Source of the DNA: Gilvimarinus gilvus
Lineage (GTDB): Bacteria > Pseudomonadota > Gammaproteobacteria > Pseudomonadales > Cellvibrionaceae
Direction of reading: 5' to 3'
Assembly: GCF_030518155.1 (NCBI RefSeq)
Contig: NZ_JAULRU010000220.1
Span: forward strand, 62,001-126,000
DNA: 64,000 bases
The position numbers and the translations under genes are program-made. The notes under the pieces are model-generated. The model worked only from the letters and a program-made list of their open reading frames with translations. It did no database searches and was not told the DNA's origin. Below, piece after piece: positions 1-8,955 of the stretch (its first letter is position 1; the number at the start of each line of letters is the position of its first letter).

Positions 1-705
1 TTTGATGACTGGCATTACCTTATCGTATTGCGTTACCTGAGCCTTCATATGCGCGGTGCGTATACGGTCACCGTAGCGGTTAATTAAATCTACCGGGTCT
101 TTACCCGCGAAATAGGCCCAACTGATATCAAGCTGGATCACGACGTCGTCACTGGTATTCTCGATCATGTATTCCCAGTAGCTGCTATCCGCGTAATCGT
201 TAAACTCGTCCTGGTGGTTGTGATAGCCGATTTTCATGCCGTGAGGCGCGAGTATTTTGGCGGTTTCATTCAGCTGTGCAACGATTTTCTCGATGCCTTC
301 GTCGCTCCAGGCGCGACCATCAGCGGGGATGATTAACCACTCGACACCTAAGGTCTTATAAAAAGCGATGGTAGCGTCAATGTTCTCTTCGGTTAGTTTG
401 TCAAAGCCAACATGCGCACCGCTAATCTCTAGGCCCAGCGAGTCGATATAGGCCTTAAATCCGGCCGCGTCATCACCAAATTCACCGAGATTGCCGGCCA
501 GTTCAACGGCGTCAAAACCCATATCGGCCAGAGACTTCAGTGTGCCTTTAACATCTTCAGTAACATTGTCCTTTACGGACCAAAGCTGTACCGAAATACC
601 GCGATAAGCGGAATCTCCGGCAAAGACCAGGGTGGACGCCATAATGGCGGTGACGGCTAACACACCTATAACGAGGCGTCTTGTCATGCGAGCTAAAGAA
701 ATCAT
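1..705 (-). CDS. Secreted sugar phosphate isomerase/epimerase-like TIM-barrel protein (partial)
   Basis: The frame is open from an ATG at 705 to the window edge (235 codons seen), so the C-terminus is missing. The first ~29 residues form a signal peptide (basic start, hydrophobic run, cleavage near VFAGD), suggesting export. The mature part begins YRGISVQLWSV and carries GFDAVELAG, GAHVGF, IGYHNHQDEF and QLDISWAYFAG, which are strand ends typical of the xylose isomerase-like TIM barrel (AP endonuclease 2 / sugar phosphate isomerase superfamily). The substrate cannot be told. A second ATG at 687 is possible but the 705 start keeps the basic N-region. A TAACCGGTTA palindrome lies about 50 bp upstream. 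The family is secure, the function open. Confidence 0.85.
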   Translation of the reverse strand, partial: MISLARMTRRLVIGVLAVTAIMASTLVFAGDSAYRGISVQLWSVKDNVTEDVKGTLKSLADMGFDAVELAGNLGEFGDDAAGFKAYIDSLGLEISGAHVGFDKLTEENIDATIAFYKTLGVEWLIIPADGRAWSDEGIEKIVAQLNETAKILAPHGMKIGYHNHQDEFNDYADSSYWEYMIENTSDDVVIQLDISWAYFAGKDPVDLINRYGDRIRTAHMKAQVTQYDKVMPVIK

Positions 706-1246
706 GGTATCTCCATGTTGGTTATTATAGGGATCAAACCCGAAGCATAGACGCTAACCGGTTACACTGACAATTCAATTTTTGAAAACGTTACTTTACA
801 AACCTGCACACTCAAGGGGCCACTCACAACTCTGTACCCTCTCTATACTCCCTGATTCCCGGTGGGTAAGTTTGCTACATAGCGCAAGCTTTCACCTGGC
901 CCGCCTCTTAAAAGCGGTTGTTAAACACCACGTTACTGTTAAAATACCGCCGCCTAAAACTACCCGCAACAACGTTGTTCTGATCGCTGTGGTACCGCGC
1001 CATTGACGAGATTGTCAGAATTCAACAGTGGCATTCTACTCAGGGGCAAATGGTACAGATCCAATCTCTAAGCCTTGCCTTTCGCAATCCTTTTTTTGAT
1101 CTGATATCACTCATAGATTGGTCCCATGTTAGTGCCTTGAACAAATTGAGACGCTTATCCACTGGCGAGTCGTCACAATGGCGCGCGAATTAAGGAAGCA
1201 AAAAACTATGACCGATAGGTCAGATAATAAAAAGAGGATATTCACC
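706..1246. other. Divergent intergenic region with palindromic sites
   Basis: Separates the minus-strand isomerase from the plus-strand glucanase. It holds the TAACCGGTTA palindrome and an AT-rich stretch near 780-960 with TTTGAAAACGTTAC. I see no convincing gene; the short plus-strand reading frame at 782-1006 has no ribosome site or recognisable domain. Both divergent promoters presumably lie here. Confidence 0.5.
755..764. promoter_or_regulatory. Perfect 10-bp palindrome, LacI-family-like operator candidate
   Basis: TAACCGGTTA is a perfect palindrome about 50 bp upstream of the isomerase start. Palindromes with a central CCGG or CG are common operators of LacI-family sugar regulators. The assignment is an inference from position and symmetry only. 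Confidence 0.35.
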
Positions 1247-3838
1247 ATGCGCCACCACACCAGGACTTTCACTTGGCTTGCGGCCGCCCTACTCAGCGCC
1301 CTATTGCTCAATGGCTGCGGATCATCCAGCAGCTCGCCGGGCACCAACAGCTCCTCCCATCAATCCAGCGAGAGCTCAAGTTCTTCTAGTTCTAGTTCTA
1401 GTTCTAGTTCTAGCTCTAGCTCTAGCTCTAGCTCTAGCTCATCCAGTATGGATGCGACCGCAATGCTCGGTACCGATGGTACGCAATGGGTCGACGCCAA
1501 TAACAATCCTGTACTACTAAAAGGCACCAACCTAGGTAACTGGTTACTGCAAGAGTTTTGGATGATGGGACAAAGTACCCAAGCCGTGAACGACCAGTGC
1601 ACACTGGAGTCGGTACTTGATGAGCGATTCGGCAACGCCGAGCGCAAACGTTTGATGACCCTGTTTCGTGATAATTGGATTACCGAACGCGACTGGAATC
1701 ACATGGCTGATTTTGGCCTTAACGTTATTAGGCTGCCGTTTATATGGAACCTGATTGAGGATGAAAACAACCCCTACACGCTGCGCGACGATGCCTGGAA
1801 ATATCTGGACCTCGCCATAGCCGAGGCGGCCGAACGAGATATGTATATTATTCTCGATTTACACGGCGCCGTCGGGAGTCAGGGCTGGGAACATCACTCC
1901 GGCTGCGCTGGACGCAATTGGTACTGGGACGGCGGCAACGGTCAAGAGGCCTCCTATTACCAAGACCGCACCATATGGCTGTGGGAGCAAATCGCTGAGC
2001 GTTACAAGGACAACGAAACGGTGGCCGCCTACGGGTTGTTAAATGAACCGTGGGGTACCTCACCAGAGAATCTCGCCGATGTCATTACCACTTTATACAA
2101 CAAGGTGCGGGCCATTGATTCCAACCATGTCATCATACTGCCGGGCCACAGCGCGGGCATAGACGCCTACGGTAATCCCGCCGAGCGTGGTATGGAAAAG
2201 GTAGCGTTTGAAATGCATTTTTACCCGGGCTTTTTTGGTTGGGGCATTACAGGGTATGAGGCGCAACGCGACTGGCTAACCTGCGGCCGAACCGGAACCA
2301 TAGGGGTGTGCGAGTGGAACGAGCGCGTACGCACATTAGACACCCCCTTTTTGATCGGTGAATTTCAGCCTTGGGCCGGCCAGGGGCTTGAGCTTGGCGC
2401 TAAGATTGCGCGCGCCACTTACGATACTTACGGCGAATACGGCTGGGCTGCAACCAACTGGGCCTACAAAGTTCTGTCCAATATCGGCGGCCAAGGTGCC
2501 GGCACCTGGGGCATGGTGGCAAACGAGCCGGGCTTAGGCCTGCTTAGCAAAGCTGACACCTGGGCATGCCCCGGATGGGACAGTACATTGGCATCTGCCT
2601 GTACCACCTCAGCGCAGGAGTTCACAGTGCCCGGCGATGGCAATAAAGAGTACTACTTAGCCGTTAAAGCCGAGGCATGCTGCGCAGGTACACTCAATGT
2701 GGCGATGGACTCTCTGGACATTATTCATGTCGACAGCGGCACGTCCGTGCTGACCAACGGCGATTTTGGTGACAGTGCCAGCTGGAGCGAATGGACCATT
2801 GGCGATGCCGTCAGTGTTAACTTCAACCAAACTGACGCGGCCACACAACCGACCGGTGCCAAGGGCAGTTATCTGCACCTAACGAGTACAGGACCAAGCA
2901 ACGGCGGCCTGTACCAGAAGATCACTCTCGAAGGCGGTGCAGCGTACCAACTCGACGGAGTGTTTAAAGATAATGGCAGCACCGATGCCTGGGTGGAAAT
3001 TTACCTCGTCAGCAGCGAACCCCAGAACGGCGAGGATATTACCGGTGAATCAATACCTCAGTTGGACTTTGCAAGTGCCAGTCTCGAGCAAATCGAAGCG
3101 TTGTTCGAGCGATTTGGTACCATCAACTATGACGTCCATCAGCCCTTGCAGCAGTGGCTAACTACCAACGAATCGCCCACCCTATTTGTATTGCCCTCTC
3201 CGACAACAGGTTCGAGTTTGATGGTTACAGAATCTGGCAACCAATTATATTGGGACGCCAATCCCGATACGGTTGACGGATATTACGTTTACCGCAGCCA
3301 GTCATCCGCAAGCCTGGGCAGCGTTATTGCCACTGTAACGGACACCGAGTACCTCGACACCAATGCCGATGGCTCGACATACTACTACCGCATAAGTGCA
3401 TATCTGGGAGATGCCATCAGCTACCCCAGCAACATCCTCGCAACCGCCATTGTGCCTCGCGCCGTACCCGGAATTTTACAAGCCGAGGCTTTTATGAGCA
3501 TGCAAGGCATTCAAATCGAATCGACCAGCGACGCGGGCGGCGGTGAGAACATCGGTTACCTCGATACCGGCGACTGGCTTGAGTACCAGCTTACTAGCGC
3601 CCAAGCAGGTGAATACGATGTAACGTTCCGACTTGCCAGCCAGGGCGGCTCAGAGGGCTTTAACGTCATCATTGACGGCAAGCCCCTCACAACCATCATC
3701 GTTCCAGACACTGGCGATTGGCAAGCCTGGCAAAACGTCTCTGCGAGCGTAGAATTACCCGCTGGCGACTTTGCCCTTAGGTTGGAGGCCGTCGGGGGAG
3801 CCTGGAATATGAATTGGATTGAATTCACTCAACCGTAA
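1247..3838 (+). CDS. GH5 glucanase lipoprotein with poly-serine linker, fn3-like region and CBM6
   Basis: An 863-residue outer-membrane-anchored or secreted glycoside hydrolase. The start is the ATG at 1247, preceded by AAGAGGA; an upstream in-frame ATG at 1178 would bury the signal. A lipobox LLNGC places the lipidated Cys at residue 24. A serine linker spans ~25-67. The GH5 domain (~70-440) has the acid/base in LLNEPWG (Glu ~267) and the nucleophile in LIGEFQPW (Glu ~372); the GTNLGNWLLQEFW and DLHGAVGSQGW segments recall exo-beta-1,3-glucanase-like GH5 members, though cellulase activity is also possible. A jelly-roll-like segment (~490-610) and a fibronectin III-like segment (~640-735) precede a C-terminal CBM6 (~742-862, ILQAEAF...GYLDTGDWLEYQL). 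Serine linkers of this kind are usual in Saccharophagus and Cellvibrio hydrolases. Confidence 0.9.
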   Translation: MRHHTRTFTWLAAALLSALLLNGCGSSSSSPGTNSSSHQSSESSSSSSSSSSSSSSSSSSSSSSSSSMDATAMLGTDGTQWVDANNNPVLLKGTNLGNWLLQEFWMMGQSTQAVNDQCTLESVLDERFGNAERKRLMTLFRDNWITERDWNHMADFGLNVIRLPFIWNLIEDENNPYTLRDDAWKYLDLAIAEAAERDMYIILDLHGAVGSQGWEHHSGCAGRNWYWDGGNGQEASYYQDRTIWLWEQIAERYKDNETVAAYGLLNEPWGTSPENLADVITTLYNKVRAIDSNHVIILPGHSAGIDAYGNPAERGMEKVAFEMHFYPGFFGWGITGYEAQRDWLTCGRTGTIGVCEWNERVRTLDTPFLIGEFQPWAGQGLELGAKIARATYDTYGEYGWAATNWAYKVLSNIGGQGAGTWGMVANEPGLGLLSKADTWACPGWDSTLASACTTSAQEFTVPGDGNKEYYLAVKAEACCAGTLNVAMDSLDIIHVDSGTSVLTNGDFGDSASWSEWTIGDAVSVNFNQTDAATQPTGAKGSYLHLTSTGPSNGGLYQKITLEGGAAYQLDGVFKDNGSTDAWVEIYLVSSEPQNGEDITGESIPQLDFASASLEQIEALFERFGTINYDVHQPLQQWLTTNESPTLFVLPSPTTGSSLMVTESGNQLYWDANPDTVDGYYVYRSQSSASLGSVIATVTDTEYLDTNADGSTYYYRISAYLGDAISYPSNILATAIVPRAVPGILQAEAFMSMQGIQIESTSDAGGGENIGYLDTGDWLEYQLTSAQAGEYDVTFRLASQGGSEGFNVIIDGKPLTTIIVPDTGDWQAWQNVSASVELPAGDFALRLEAVGGAWNMNWIEFTQP
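1385..1438 (+). repeat. Hexamer microsatellite coding for poly-serine linker
   Basis: Nine tandem hexamers, four TCTAGT followed by five TCTAGC, all in frame and all coding Ser-Ser. Gain or loss of units would change linker length without a frameshift. Confidence 0.95.
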
Positions 3839-3865
3839 GTGTCGATTTAACTCTTGCTTCCCCTC

Positions 3866-3890
3866 GTTAGCGGCGCTTGGCGTCGCTAAC
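3866..3890 (+). terminator. Stem-loop downstream of the GH5 gene
   Basis: GTTAGCG pairs with CGCTAAC across an 11-nt centre that can add two more pairs, 28 bp after the GH5 stop. There is no clear T-tract, so it is only a weak intrinsic terminator candidate. Confidence 0.35.
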
Positions 3891-3971
3891 ACCTCTCTTT
3901 GCGCTCAACTGGCGCACTGCTATGATAGGCCGTATCTAAACTCTACATGTAACCGAGCGGTGGGGGCGACT

Positions 3972-4451
3972 ATGCCCAAAATTCACAAGTTTTCGATTAA
4001 CAGTTTGCAAGGTGAGGCCATCAACTTTGCCGATTTTCAGGGCAAGGTTTTGCTGCTGGTCAATACCGCGAGCAAATGCGGGCTGACGCCACAATACGAA
4101 GGCCTGCAAGAGCTGCATAAAAAATACGCTGATCAGGGATTAATTATCATTGGCTTTCCCTGCAATCAATTCGGTGAACAAGAGCCGGGCGATGCCGAGG
4201 AAATTCAAAACGGCTGCCTGTTAAATTACGGCGTAGACTTTTTAGTCAGCGAAAAAATTAACGTAAACGGCCCCGACACACACCCTATTTTTCAATACCT
4301 AAAAGAAGAGTGCCCAGGCTTAGGTGGCAATAATGTTAAGTGGAACTTCACCAAATTTTTAGTAGCGCCCGACGGCACCCCACAGCGCCGATTCGCTCCG
4401 GTTACCAAACCGGGAAAATTGGAGGGGAAAATTAAGCGGTTGCTTGGGTGA
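3972..4451 (+). CDS. Glutathione peroxidase (Cys type)
   Basis: 159 residues, the normal length of bacterial BtuE/GPx-like thiol peroxidases, which reduce hydrogen peroxide and lipid peroxides with thioredoxin or glutathione. The peroxidatic Cys is residue 36 in NTASKCGLT. The catalytic partners are the Gln in NQFGEQEPG (about 70) and the Trp-Asn of VKWNFTKF. The frame is open further upstream to 3819, inside the GH5 gene, but conserved sequence begins at MPKIHKF, so the ATG at 3972 is chosen. No signal peptide, so cytosolic. It converges on the MocR-type gene, with a repeat-rich gap between. Confidence 0.95.
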   Translation: MPKIHKFSINSLQGEAINFADFQGKVLLLVNTASKCGLTPQYEGLQELHKKYADQGLIIIGFPCNQFGEQEPGDAEEIQNGCLLNYGVDFLVSEKINVNGPDTHPIFQYLKEECPGLGGNNVKWNFTKFLVAPDGTPQRRFAPVTKPGKLEGKIKRLLG

Positions 4452-4456
4452 TTGAT

Positions 4457-4547
4457 GTCTGATGTCTGATGTCTGATAAAGCTTAATCCGCTGATCAACT
4501 TTGACTTTATTAATCTGTTTTTCTGCGTCAGACGTCCGACGTCTGAC
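4457..4547. repeat. GTCNGAY heptamer arrays between convergent genes
   Basis: Three tandem GTCTGAT units at 4457-4477 and, after a 49-bp spacer, GTCAGAC-GTCCGAC-GTCTGAC at 4527-4547. The second set is nearly the reverse complement of the first, so the transcript could fold into a long imperfect hairpin between the convergent GPx and MocR genes, acting as a two-way terminator. A related array occurs at 16520-16547. Confidence 0.8.
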
Positions 4548-4550
4548 GTT

Positions 4551-5951
4551 CTACCCCCCTACCAACCTCGCTAAATTCGCCAGCGCCCGCTCCACGCGTG
4601 CATCCCACTTTACCGCGCAGTTCAGCCGTAAACAGTTGCTAAATTTTCCGCTGTTGGAAAATAAACTACCGGGGGCGAAGCTAACGCCTTGCGCCAGCGC
4701 CGGCTCGATCAGCTGTTTGGTGTCGATATTTCCGGGCAATTCAAGCCAGAGCACAAAACCGCCGGTGGGGCGACTGACGCGGGTTTGATCCGGAAATAAC
4801 TGAGTAACACGCTCAATCATACGCGCCACCGATACCGCGTGTTCGGCTCTCGATTGTCGCATCATACGTTCGTAGCGGCTTTTTTCCAGAATATGAGCCA
4901 TCGCCAACTGCGCCGGTGTGTTCACACACACCGTGTTTATAAACTGCAGGTATTCGGCGCGCTCAATATTGTTACCGGGCACCAGCCACCCTACCCGCAA
5001 GCCCGCGGCCAGGGTTTTTGATGACGATGAGCAGTAGTACACCAGCCCCTTGGTGTCCCAACTTTTTATGGGCCGAGGTCGCGGCCCGCTCAGTGGCAAC
5101 TCGCCGTAAATATCATCCTCAACCAGCGGCACCTTGTAGCGATACAATAATTCTAATAATGCTTGTTTGCGCTCGTCCGATAAACACACGCCTAGTGGAT
5201 TAGAAAAATTCGGCACCATCACGCACGCCGCCACTGACCATTTATCCAATGCCAGCTCGAGCGCGCCGAGTGAAATACCCTGTTCCGGGTCGGTGGGTAT
5301 TTCCAGCGCCTTTAAACCTAAAGACTCCACCACCTGCAGCAGGCCGTAATAGATCGGCGACTCCAACACAACCACGTCACCGGGCCGGGTGATTTGCTTT
5401 AGCGCAATGGACACAGACTCCTGACAGCTGTTGGTAACCAGCACCTGCTCCGGGCTAACATCACACTGTAAACTCGCCAAGTGACGGGCAATTTGAGTAC
5501 GCAGCTCCGGCGCTCCGGGTGGAAACTCATAGTTAACGCAGCGGCGCCTCTGCTCGCGCCACACTTTGCGGTAAGCCTTTTCAATGGTGTGAACCGGCAG
5601 AAAGTCCGGATCCGGGATCGCGGTGCCCAGATTCACCACATCGGGATTATTGGCCGACTGAATCAATTGCAAAACCCGCTCTTGCCCCGTAACTGGCTTA
5701 GGCGTTTTACTCACCGTGCGCACCCGCGGCGGCCGGCGCTTGGCCGTTTGAGGTCGCACAAAATAACCCGAGCGCGGTCGCGCTTCCAATAAGCCGCGGC
5801 GCTCCAATTCACGGCAGGCATTAACGGCCGTCGACACACTGACCTGATGCTGCTGACTCAGGCGCCTCACGCCGGGCAAAGCGGTGCCGGGCCGATACAC
5901 CTCGTCGGTAATCAGCCCCTGCAAGCGGTTGGCTAGGTCTTGGTAAAGCAT
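4551..5951 (-). CDS. MocR-family regulator: GntR helix-turn-helix fused to PLP aminotransferase domain
   Basis: About 466 residues. A GntR-type winged helix occupies the first ~70 (YRPGTALPGVRRLSQQHQVSVSTAVNACREL), a basic linker follows, and a fold-type I aminotransferase-like domain fills the rest. The Schiff-base lysine lies in SSSSKTLAAGLRVGW. Proteins of this class bind PLP and an amino-acid ligand and act as transcription factors rather than free aminotransferases. The ATG at 5951 is preferred over the GTG at 5957 because AAGGAG is 9 nt upstream of the ATG and only 3 nt from the GTG. The regulated gene is not evident; the gal operon is tandem upstream on the same strand behind a terminator. 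Confidence 0.9.
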   Translation of the reverse strand: MLYQDLANRLQGLITDEVYRPGTALPGVRRLSQQHQVSVSTAVNACRELERRGLLEARPRSGYFVRPQTAKRRPPRVRTVSKTPKPVTGQERVLQLIQSANNPDVVNLGTAIPDPDFLPVHTIEKAYRKVWREQRRRCVNYEFPPGAPELRTQIARHLASLQCDVSPEQVLVTNSCQESVSIALKQITRPGDVVVLESPIYYGLLQVVESLGLKALEIPTDPEQGISLGALELALDKWSVAACVMVPNFSNPLGVCLSDERKQALLELLYRYKVPLVEDDIYGELPLSGPRPRPIKSWDTKGLVYYCSSSSKTLAAGLRVGWLVPGNNIERAEYLQFINTVCVNTPAQLAMAHILEKSRYERMMRQSRAEHAVSVARMIERVTQLFPDQTRVSRPTGGFVLWLELPGNIDTKQLIEPALAQGVSFAPGSLFSNSGKFSNCLRLNCAVKWDARVERALANLARLVGG

Positions 5952-6123
5952 CGCCACGGTCTCCTTGTCGTATTAGCTATAGACTAACGCAGTGAACAAA
6001 TACTGAAACGTACAGTAGGCGTCCAACAAAGCAGTACAGTTTTATAAAGCTACACCTAGAGCGGAACAGATGCAAAATAGATTACCTGTACTGTATTCGG
6101 CTAATACCTATTGAGCAGCCATA

Positions 6124-6160
6124 AAAAAAGCCGCTGCAACCCGGGCTGCAGCGGCTTTTT
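6124..6160 (-). terminator. Intrinsic terminator of the gal/symporter operon
   Basis: A 14-bp stem AAAAAGCCGCTGCA / TGCAGCGGCTTTTT with a short GC loop lies just after the symporter stop. In the minus direction it ends in a run of Ts; it would also work on the plus strand. Confidence 0.9.
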
Positions 6161-6186
6161 AAAACACTTAATTTTTCTTTAGCGGA

Positions 6187-7749
6187 TTACCACCATACAG
6201 TGTAAAACGCGATAAGCACGATACAGACCGCCACACTGGCGATATTAAAGCCTGCGGTAGTACCAAAATTAACCTCGGAAAGCTCCACCGGCTGTTCGGT
6301 TTTATGCCCTTTGCCTAAGTGCGAAACCACCAGTGCCGCAACCACACAGAGCAAGAATACCAGCCCAACCCGATCCATAAACGGAAGCGTGGGCCACAAT
6401 AAATAAAACCCGAAGCTCAGTACCGCAGAACCTATCGCCGCAACTAAACCGCCGGTCGCAGTGGTTCTTTTCCAAAACATACCCAAGACAAACAGCGCCA
6501 CGATACCCGGGGTAAAGAAGCCGGTGAACTCTTGAATGAACTGGAATGCCTGATCAAATTTACCCAGCAATGGCTTAGCCGCAATCATGGCAATAACCAG
6601 GGCAGTAACACTTACGATACGGCCAACCAATACATAGTGGTGCTGACTCTTACCCGGGCGTTTATCCGAGTAAATATCCATGGTGAAAATCGTGGAAACA
6701 CTGTTGGTCATGGAGGCCAGTGAAGACACAATCGCAGCAACTAAGGCGGCGAAAATAAGGCCCTTAATACCCACTGGCATGACATTCATTAACGATGGGT
6801 ACGCCTGATCGGGTCTCGACAGTTCTGGCACCAAAATTACAGCGGCAATACCGGGCAGTACCACAATCAGAGGCATCAGTAGTTTTAGGAAAGCGGCAAA
6901 CACAATACCTTTTTGCGCTTCCGTCACGCTCTTAGCGGCGAGGGTACGCTGAATAATGTATTGGTTAAAACCCCAATAGGACAGGTTCATAATCCACATG
7001 CCGCCGATCAATACCGATATACCGGGCAGATCCATATAGTGCTCACTGTCGGCGCTTAAGATCATATCGAACTTGCCCGGTAACTCAGTGGTCAGTGTAG
7101 TGAACCCCCGCCAAACACCATTGCCATCGGAAATTAAGTTAAGCGCGGTATAAGACAAAAACAACCCGCCAAAGACCAACAAAACCACCTGAATAATGTC
7201 CGTCATGGCCACGGCCTTGAGGCCACCGTACAAAGAGTACGCCAGTGAAAACACGCCCAGAAAGATCATGCCGTACATTAAGTCGACACCGGTAATGGTG
7301 TTAATCGCCAGCGCGCCCAACCAAAGCACGGCGGTAAGATTCACAAACACATAGACGCCCAGCCAGAAAATCGCCATAACTATCCGTACCCGGTGATCAT
7401 AGCGCTGCTCCAGAAACTGGGGCATGGTGTAGATTTTGTTCTTAAGAAAGATCGGCAAGAAGAACTTACCGACAATTATCAGCGTGATCGCTGCCATCCA
7501 CTCGTAAGAGGCAATCGCCAAACCAATTTTGTAGCCAGACCCCGACATACCAATAATCTGTTCGGCCGATATATTCGCCGCAATCAGAGAGGCACCAATA
7601 GCCCACCAAGGTAAACTGTTGCCCGCCAGAAAGTAGTCGTTGGTATTTTTTTCGTGCCCTTGTTTTTCGCGCGACACCCACCAGGCAACACCAATTAGCC
7701 CGATGACGTAAACCACAAAGACCGCCAGGTCCAGATTCGCAATAGTCAT
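6187..7749 (-). CDS. Sodium/solute symporter of the SSS family, probably galactose/glucose transporter
   Basis: 520 residues with about 14 hydrophobic segments. The N-terminal region (NDYFLAGNSLPWWAIGASLIAANISAEQIIGMSGSGY) closely resembles the Vibrio SglT and mammalian SGLT class, which couples sugar uptake to sodium. It is the last gene of galE-galT-galK-symporter, 62 bp after galK, which supports galactose as substrate and marks a complete uptake-plus-Leloir unit. The ATG at 7749 is followed directly by the first membrane helix. No strong Shine-Dalgarno is visible. A strong terminator follows. Confidence 0.9.
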   Translation of the reverse strand: MTIANLDLAVFVVYVIGLIGVAWWVSREKQGHEKNTNDYFLAGNSLPWWAIGASLIAANISAEQIIGMSGSGYKIGLAIASYEWMAAITLIIVGKFFLPIFLKNKIYTMPQFLEQRYDHRVRIVMAIFWLGVYVFVNLTAVLWLGALAINTITGVDLMYGMIFLGVFSLAYSLYGGLKAVAMTDIIQVVLLVFGGLFLSYTALNLISDGNGVWRGFTTLTTELPGKFDMILSADSEHYMDLPGISVLIGGMWIMNLSYWGFNQYIIQRTLAAKSVTEAQKGIVFAAFLKLLMPLIVVLPGIAAVILVPELSRPDQAYPSLMNVMPVGIKGLIFAALVAAIVSSLASMTNSVSTIFTMDIYSDKRPGKSQHHYVLVGRIVSVTALVIAMIAAKPLLGKFDQAFQFIQEFTGFFTPGIVALFVLGMFWKRTTATGGLVAAIGSAVLSFGFYLLWPTLPFMDRVGLVFLLCVVAALVVSHLGKGHKTEQPVELSEVNFGTTAGFNIASVAVCIVLIAFYTVWW

Positions 7750-7811
7750 AACCGCTCTCGCTCTGTATCGTTATTGTTTAATTATTTATTGTAATAGCAA
7801 CCATTATTGCC

Positions 7812-8942
7812 TTAGCCGGCAAATGCGCCGTCTTCGGCCGTACACACATAAATATCGGCAACAAGGCCCGTTTCAGCCTGATAGTGGCGTGCCACAGCGC
7901 GCTTAACAGCATCAACTTTGTCCGTGGGGCACAGCGCCACGATGCATCCACCAAAGCCACCGCCGGTCATTCGCACCCCGCCGGTATCGCCCAGTATACC
8001 GTGAACCAAATCCACCAGGTAATCAATGGCTGGCACCGTAATTTCAAAGTCATTTTTCATGGACTGATGCGAAGCGCGCATCAGTGCACTGACCTGACCG
8101 TAGTCGCCCCGGGTAAGAGCTTCGGCGAATTCCAGCGTGCGGTCGTTCTCACTGATGACATGCTTGGCCCGCCGATATTCCATTTCGGTCAATTTATGCT
8201 TCCAGTGCTTCAGTTGCACCAGAGTCGCATCGCGCAAGGCGTTTACTCCGAGGGCACGAGCGGCACCTTCGCACTGAGCACGACGATCATTGTACTCACT
8301 CTCCACTAAGCCGCGCTTAACATTAGAGTTAATAATGACTATTTGATACTCCGGCGATATGGGCGTGTATTGAGGTACCAGGGAGCGGCAATCAAGTAGC
8401 ATGGCTCGGCCTTGCTGACCCAGCGCACAAATCAACTGGTCCATAATACCGCAGGCACAGCCGACAAATTCATTCTCGGCCCTCTGACCTAACTGCGCCG
8501 CCTGTGTGCCGGTTAACGACAAACCGCAAAGGTCACTGGCCACTTTCAGCAGAGCGACTTCAAATGACGCCGAAGAACTTAAACCCGCACCTTGTGGCAC
8601 GTTACCGGTGATCAGCAAATCCATACCGCTCAATGTAAAGCCCGCCTCTTGCAGCACGTTAAACACACCGCGCGCGTAGTTGCTCCACATCATGGCGTTA
8701 TCGAATTGAATATCATCCAGCGAAAAGCGATTCCTCTGGGACTCAACATCAACGGCAACCATATTAATGATGCGATCGCTGCGCGGGGCTGCCAACACTT
8801 GCGTCGCAAAATCGATCGCCGCCGGAAACACAAACCCATCGTTGTAATCGGTATGCTCACCAATAAGATTCACCCTGCCAGGCGCTACACTGTGCGCTTC
8901 ATGGCTGCGGCCAAACGTTTTCTTAAATAATTCAGACAACAT
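7812..8942 (-). CDS. galK: Galactokinase
   Basis: 376 residues, close to the E. coli enzyme. It phosphorylates galactose at C1 with ATP, the first committed Leloir step. It shows the galactokinase signature GRVNLIGEHTDYNDGFVFP near residue 20-40, the GHMP ATP motif PQGAGLSSSAS, and the C-terminal GHMP motif VRMTGGGFGGC. The frame is open upstream into galT, but homology starts at MLSELFKKTFG, so the ATG at 8942 is used, 13 nt after the galT stop. It is co-transcribed with galE, galT and the symporter. Confidence 0.97.
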   Translation of the reverse strand: MLSELFKKTFGRSHEAHSVAPGRVNLIGEHTDYNDGFVFPAAIDFATQVLAAPRSDRIINMVAVDVESQRNRFSLDDIQFDNAMMWSNYARGVFNVLQEAGFTLSGMDLLITGNVPQGAGLSSSASFEVALLKVASDLCGLSLTGTQAAQLGQRAENEFVGCACGIMDQLICALGQQGRAMLLDCRSLVPQYTPISPEYQIVIINSNVKRGLVESEYNDRRAQCEGAARALGVNALRDATLVQLKHWKHKLTEMEYRRAKHVISENDRTLEFAEALTRGDYGQVSALMRASHQSMKNDFEITVPAIDYLVDLVHGILGDTGGVRMTGGGFGGCIVALCPTDKVDAVKRAVARHYQAETGLVADIYVCTAEDGAFAG

Positions 8943-8955
8943 CAACCATCTACTC

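Noticed and set aside
782-1006. 74-codon plus-strand frame between isomerase and glucanase
   Set aside because: Starts from TTG without Shine-Dalgarno, composition unlike a protein, lies in a promoter region.
1360-1647. Minus-strand frame with a Glu-Leu repeat
   Set aside because: Shadow of the serine microsatellite read in reverse; no ribosome site or domain.
7884-8309. 141-codon plus-strand frame inside galK
   Set aside because: Antisense shadow; galK is clearly the real gene.
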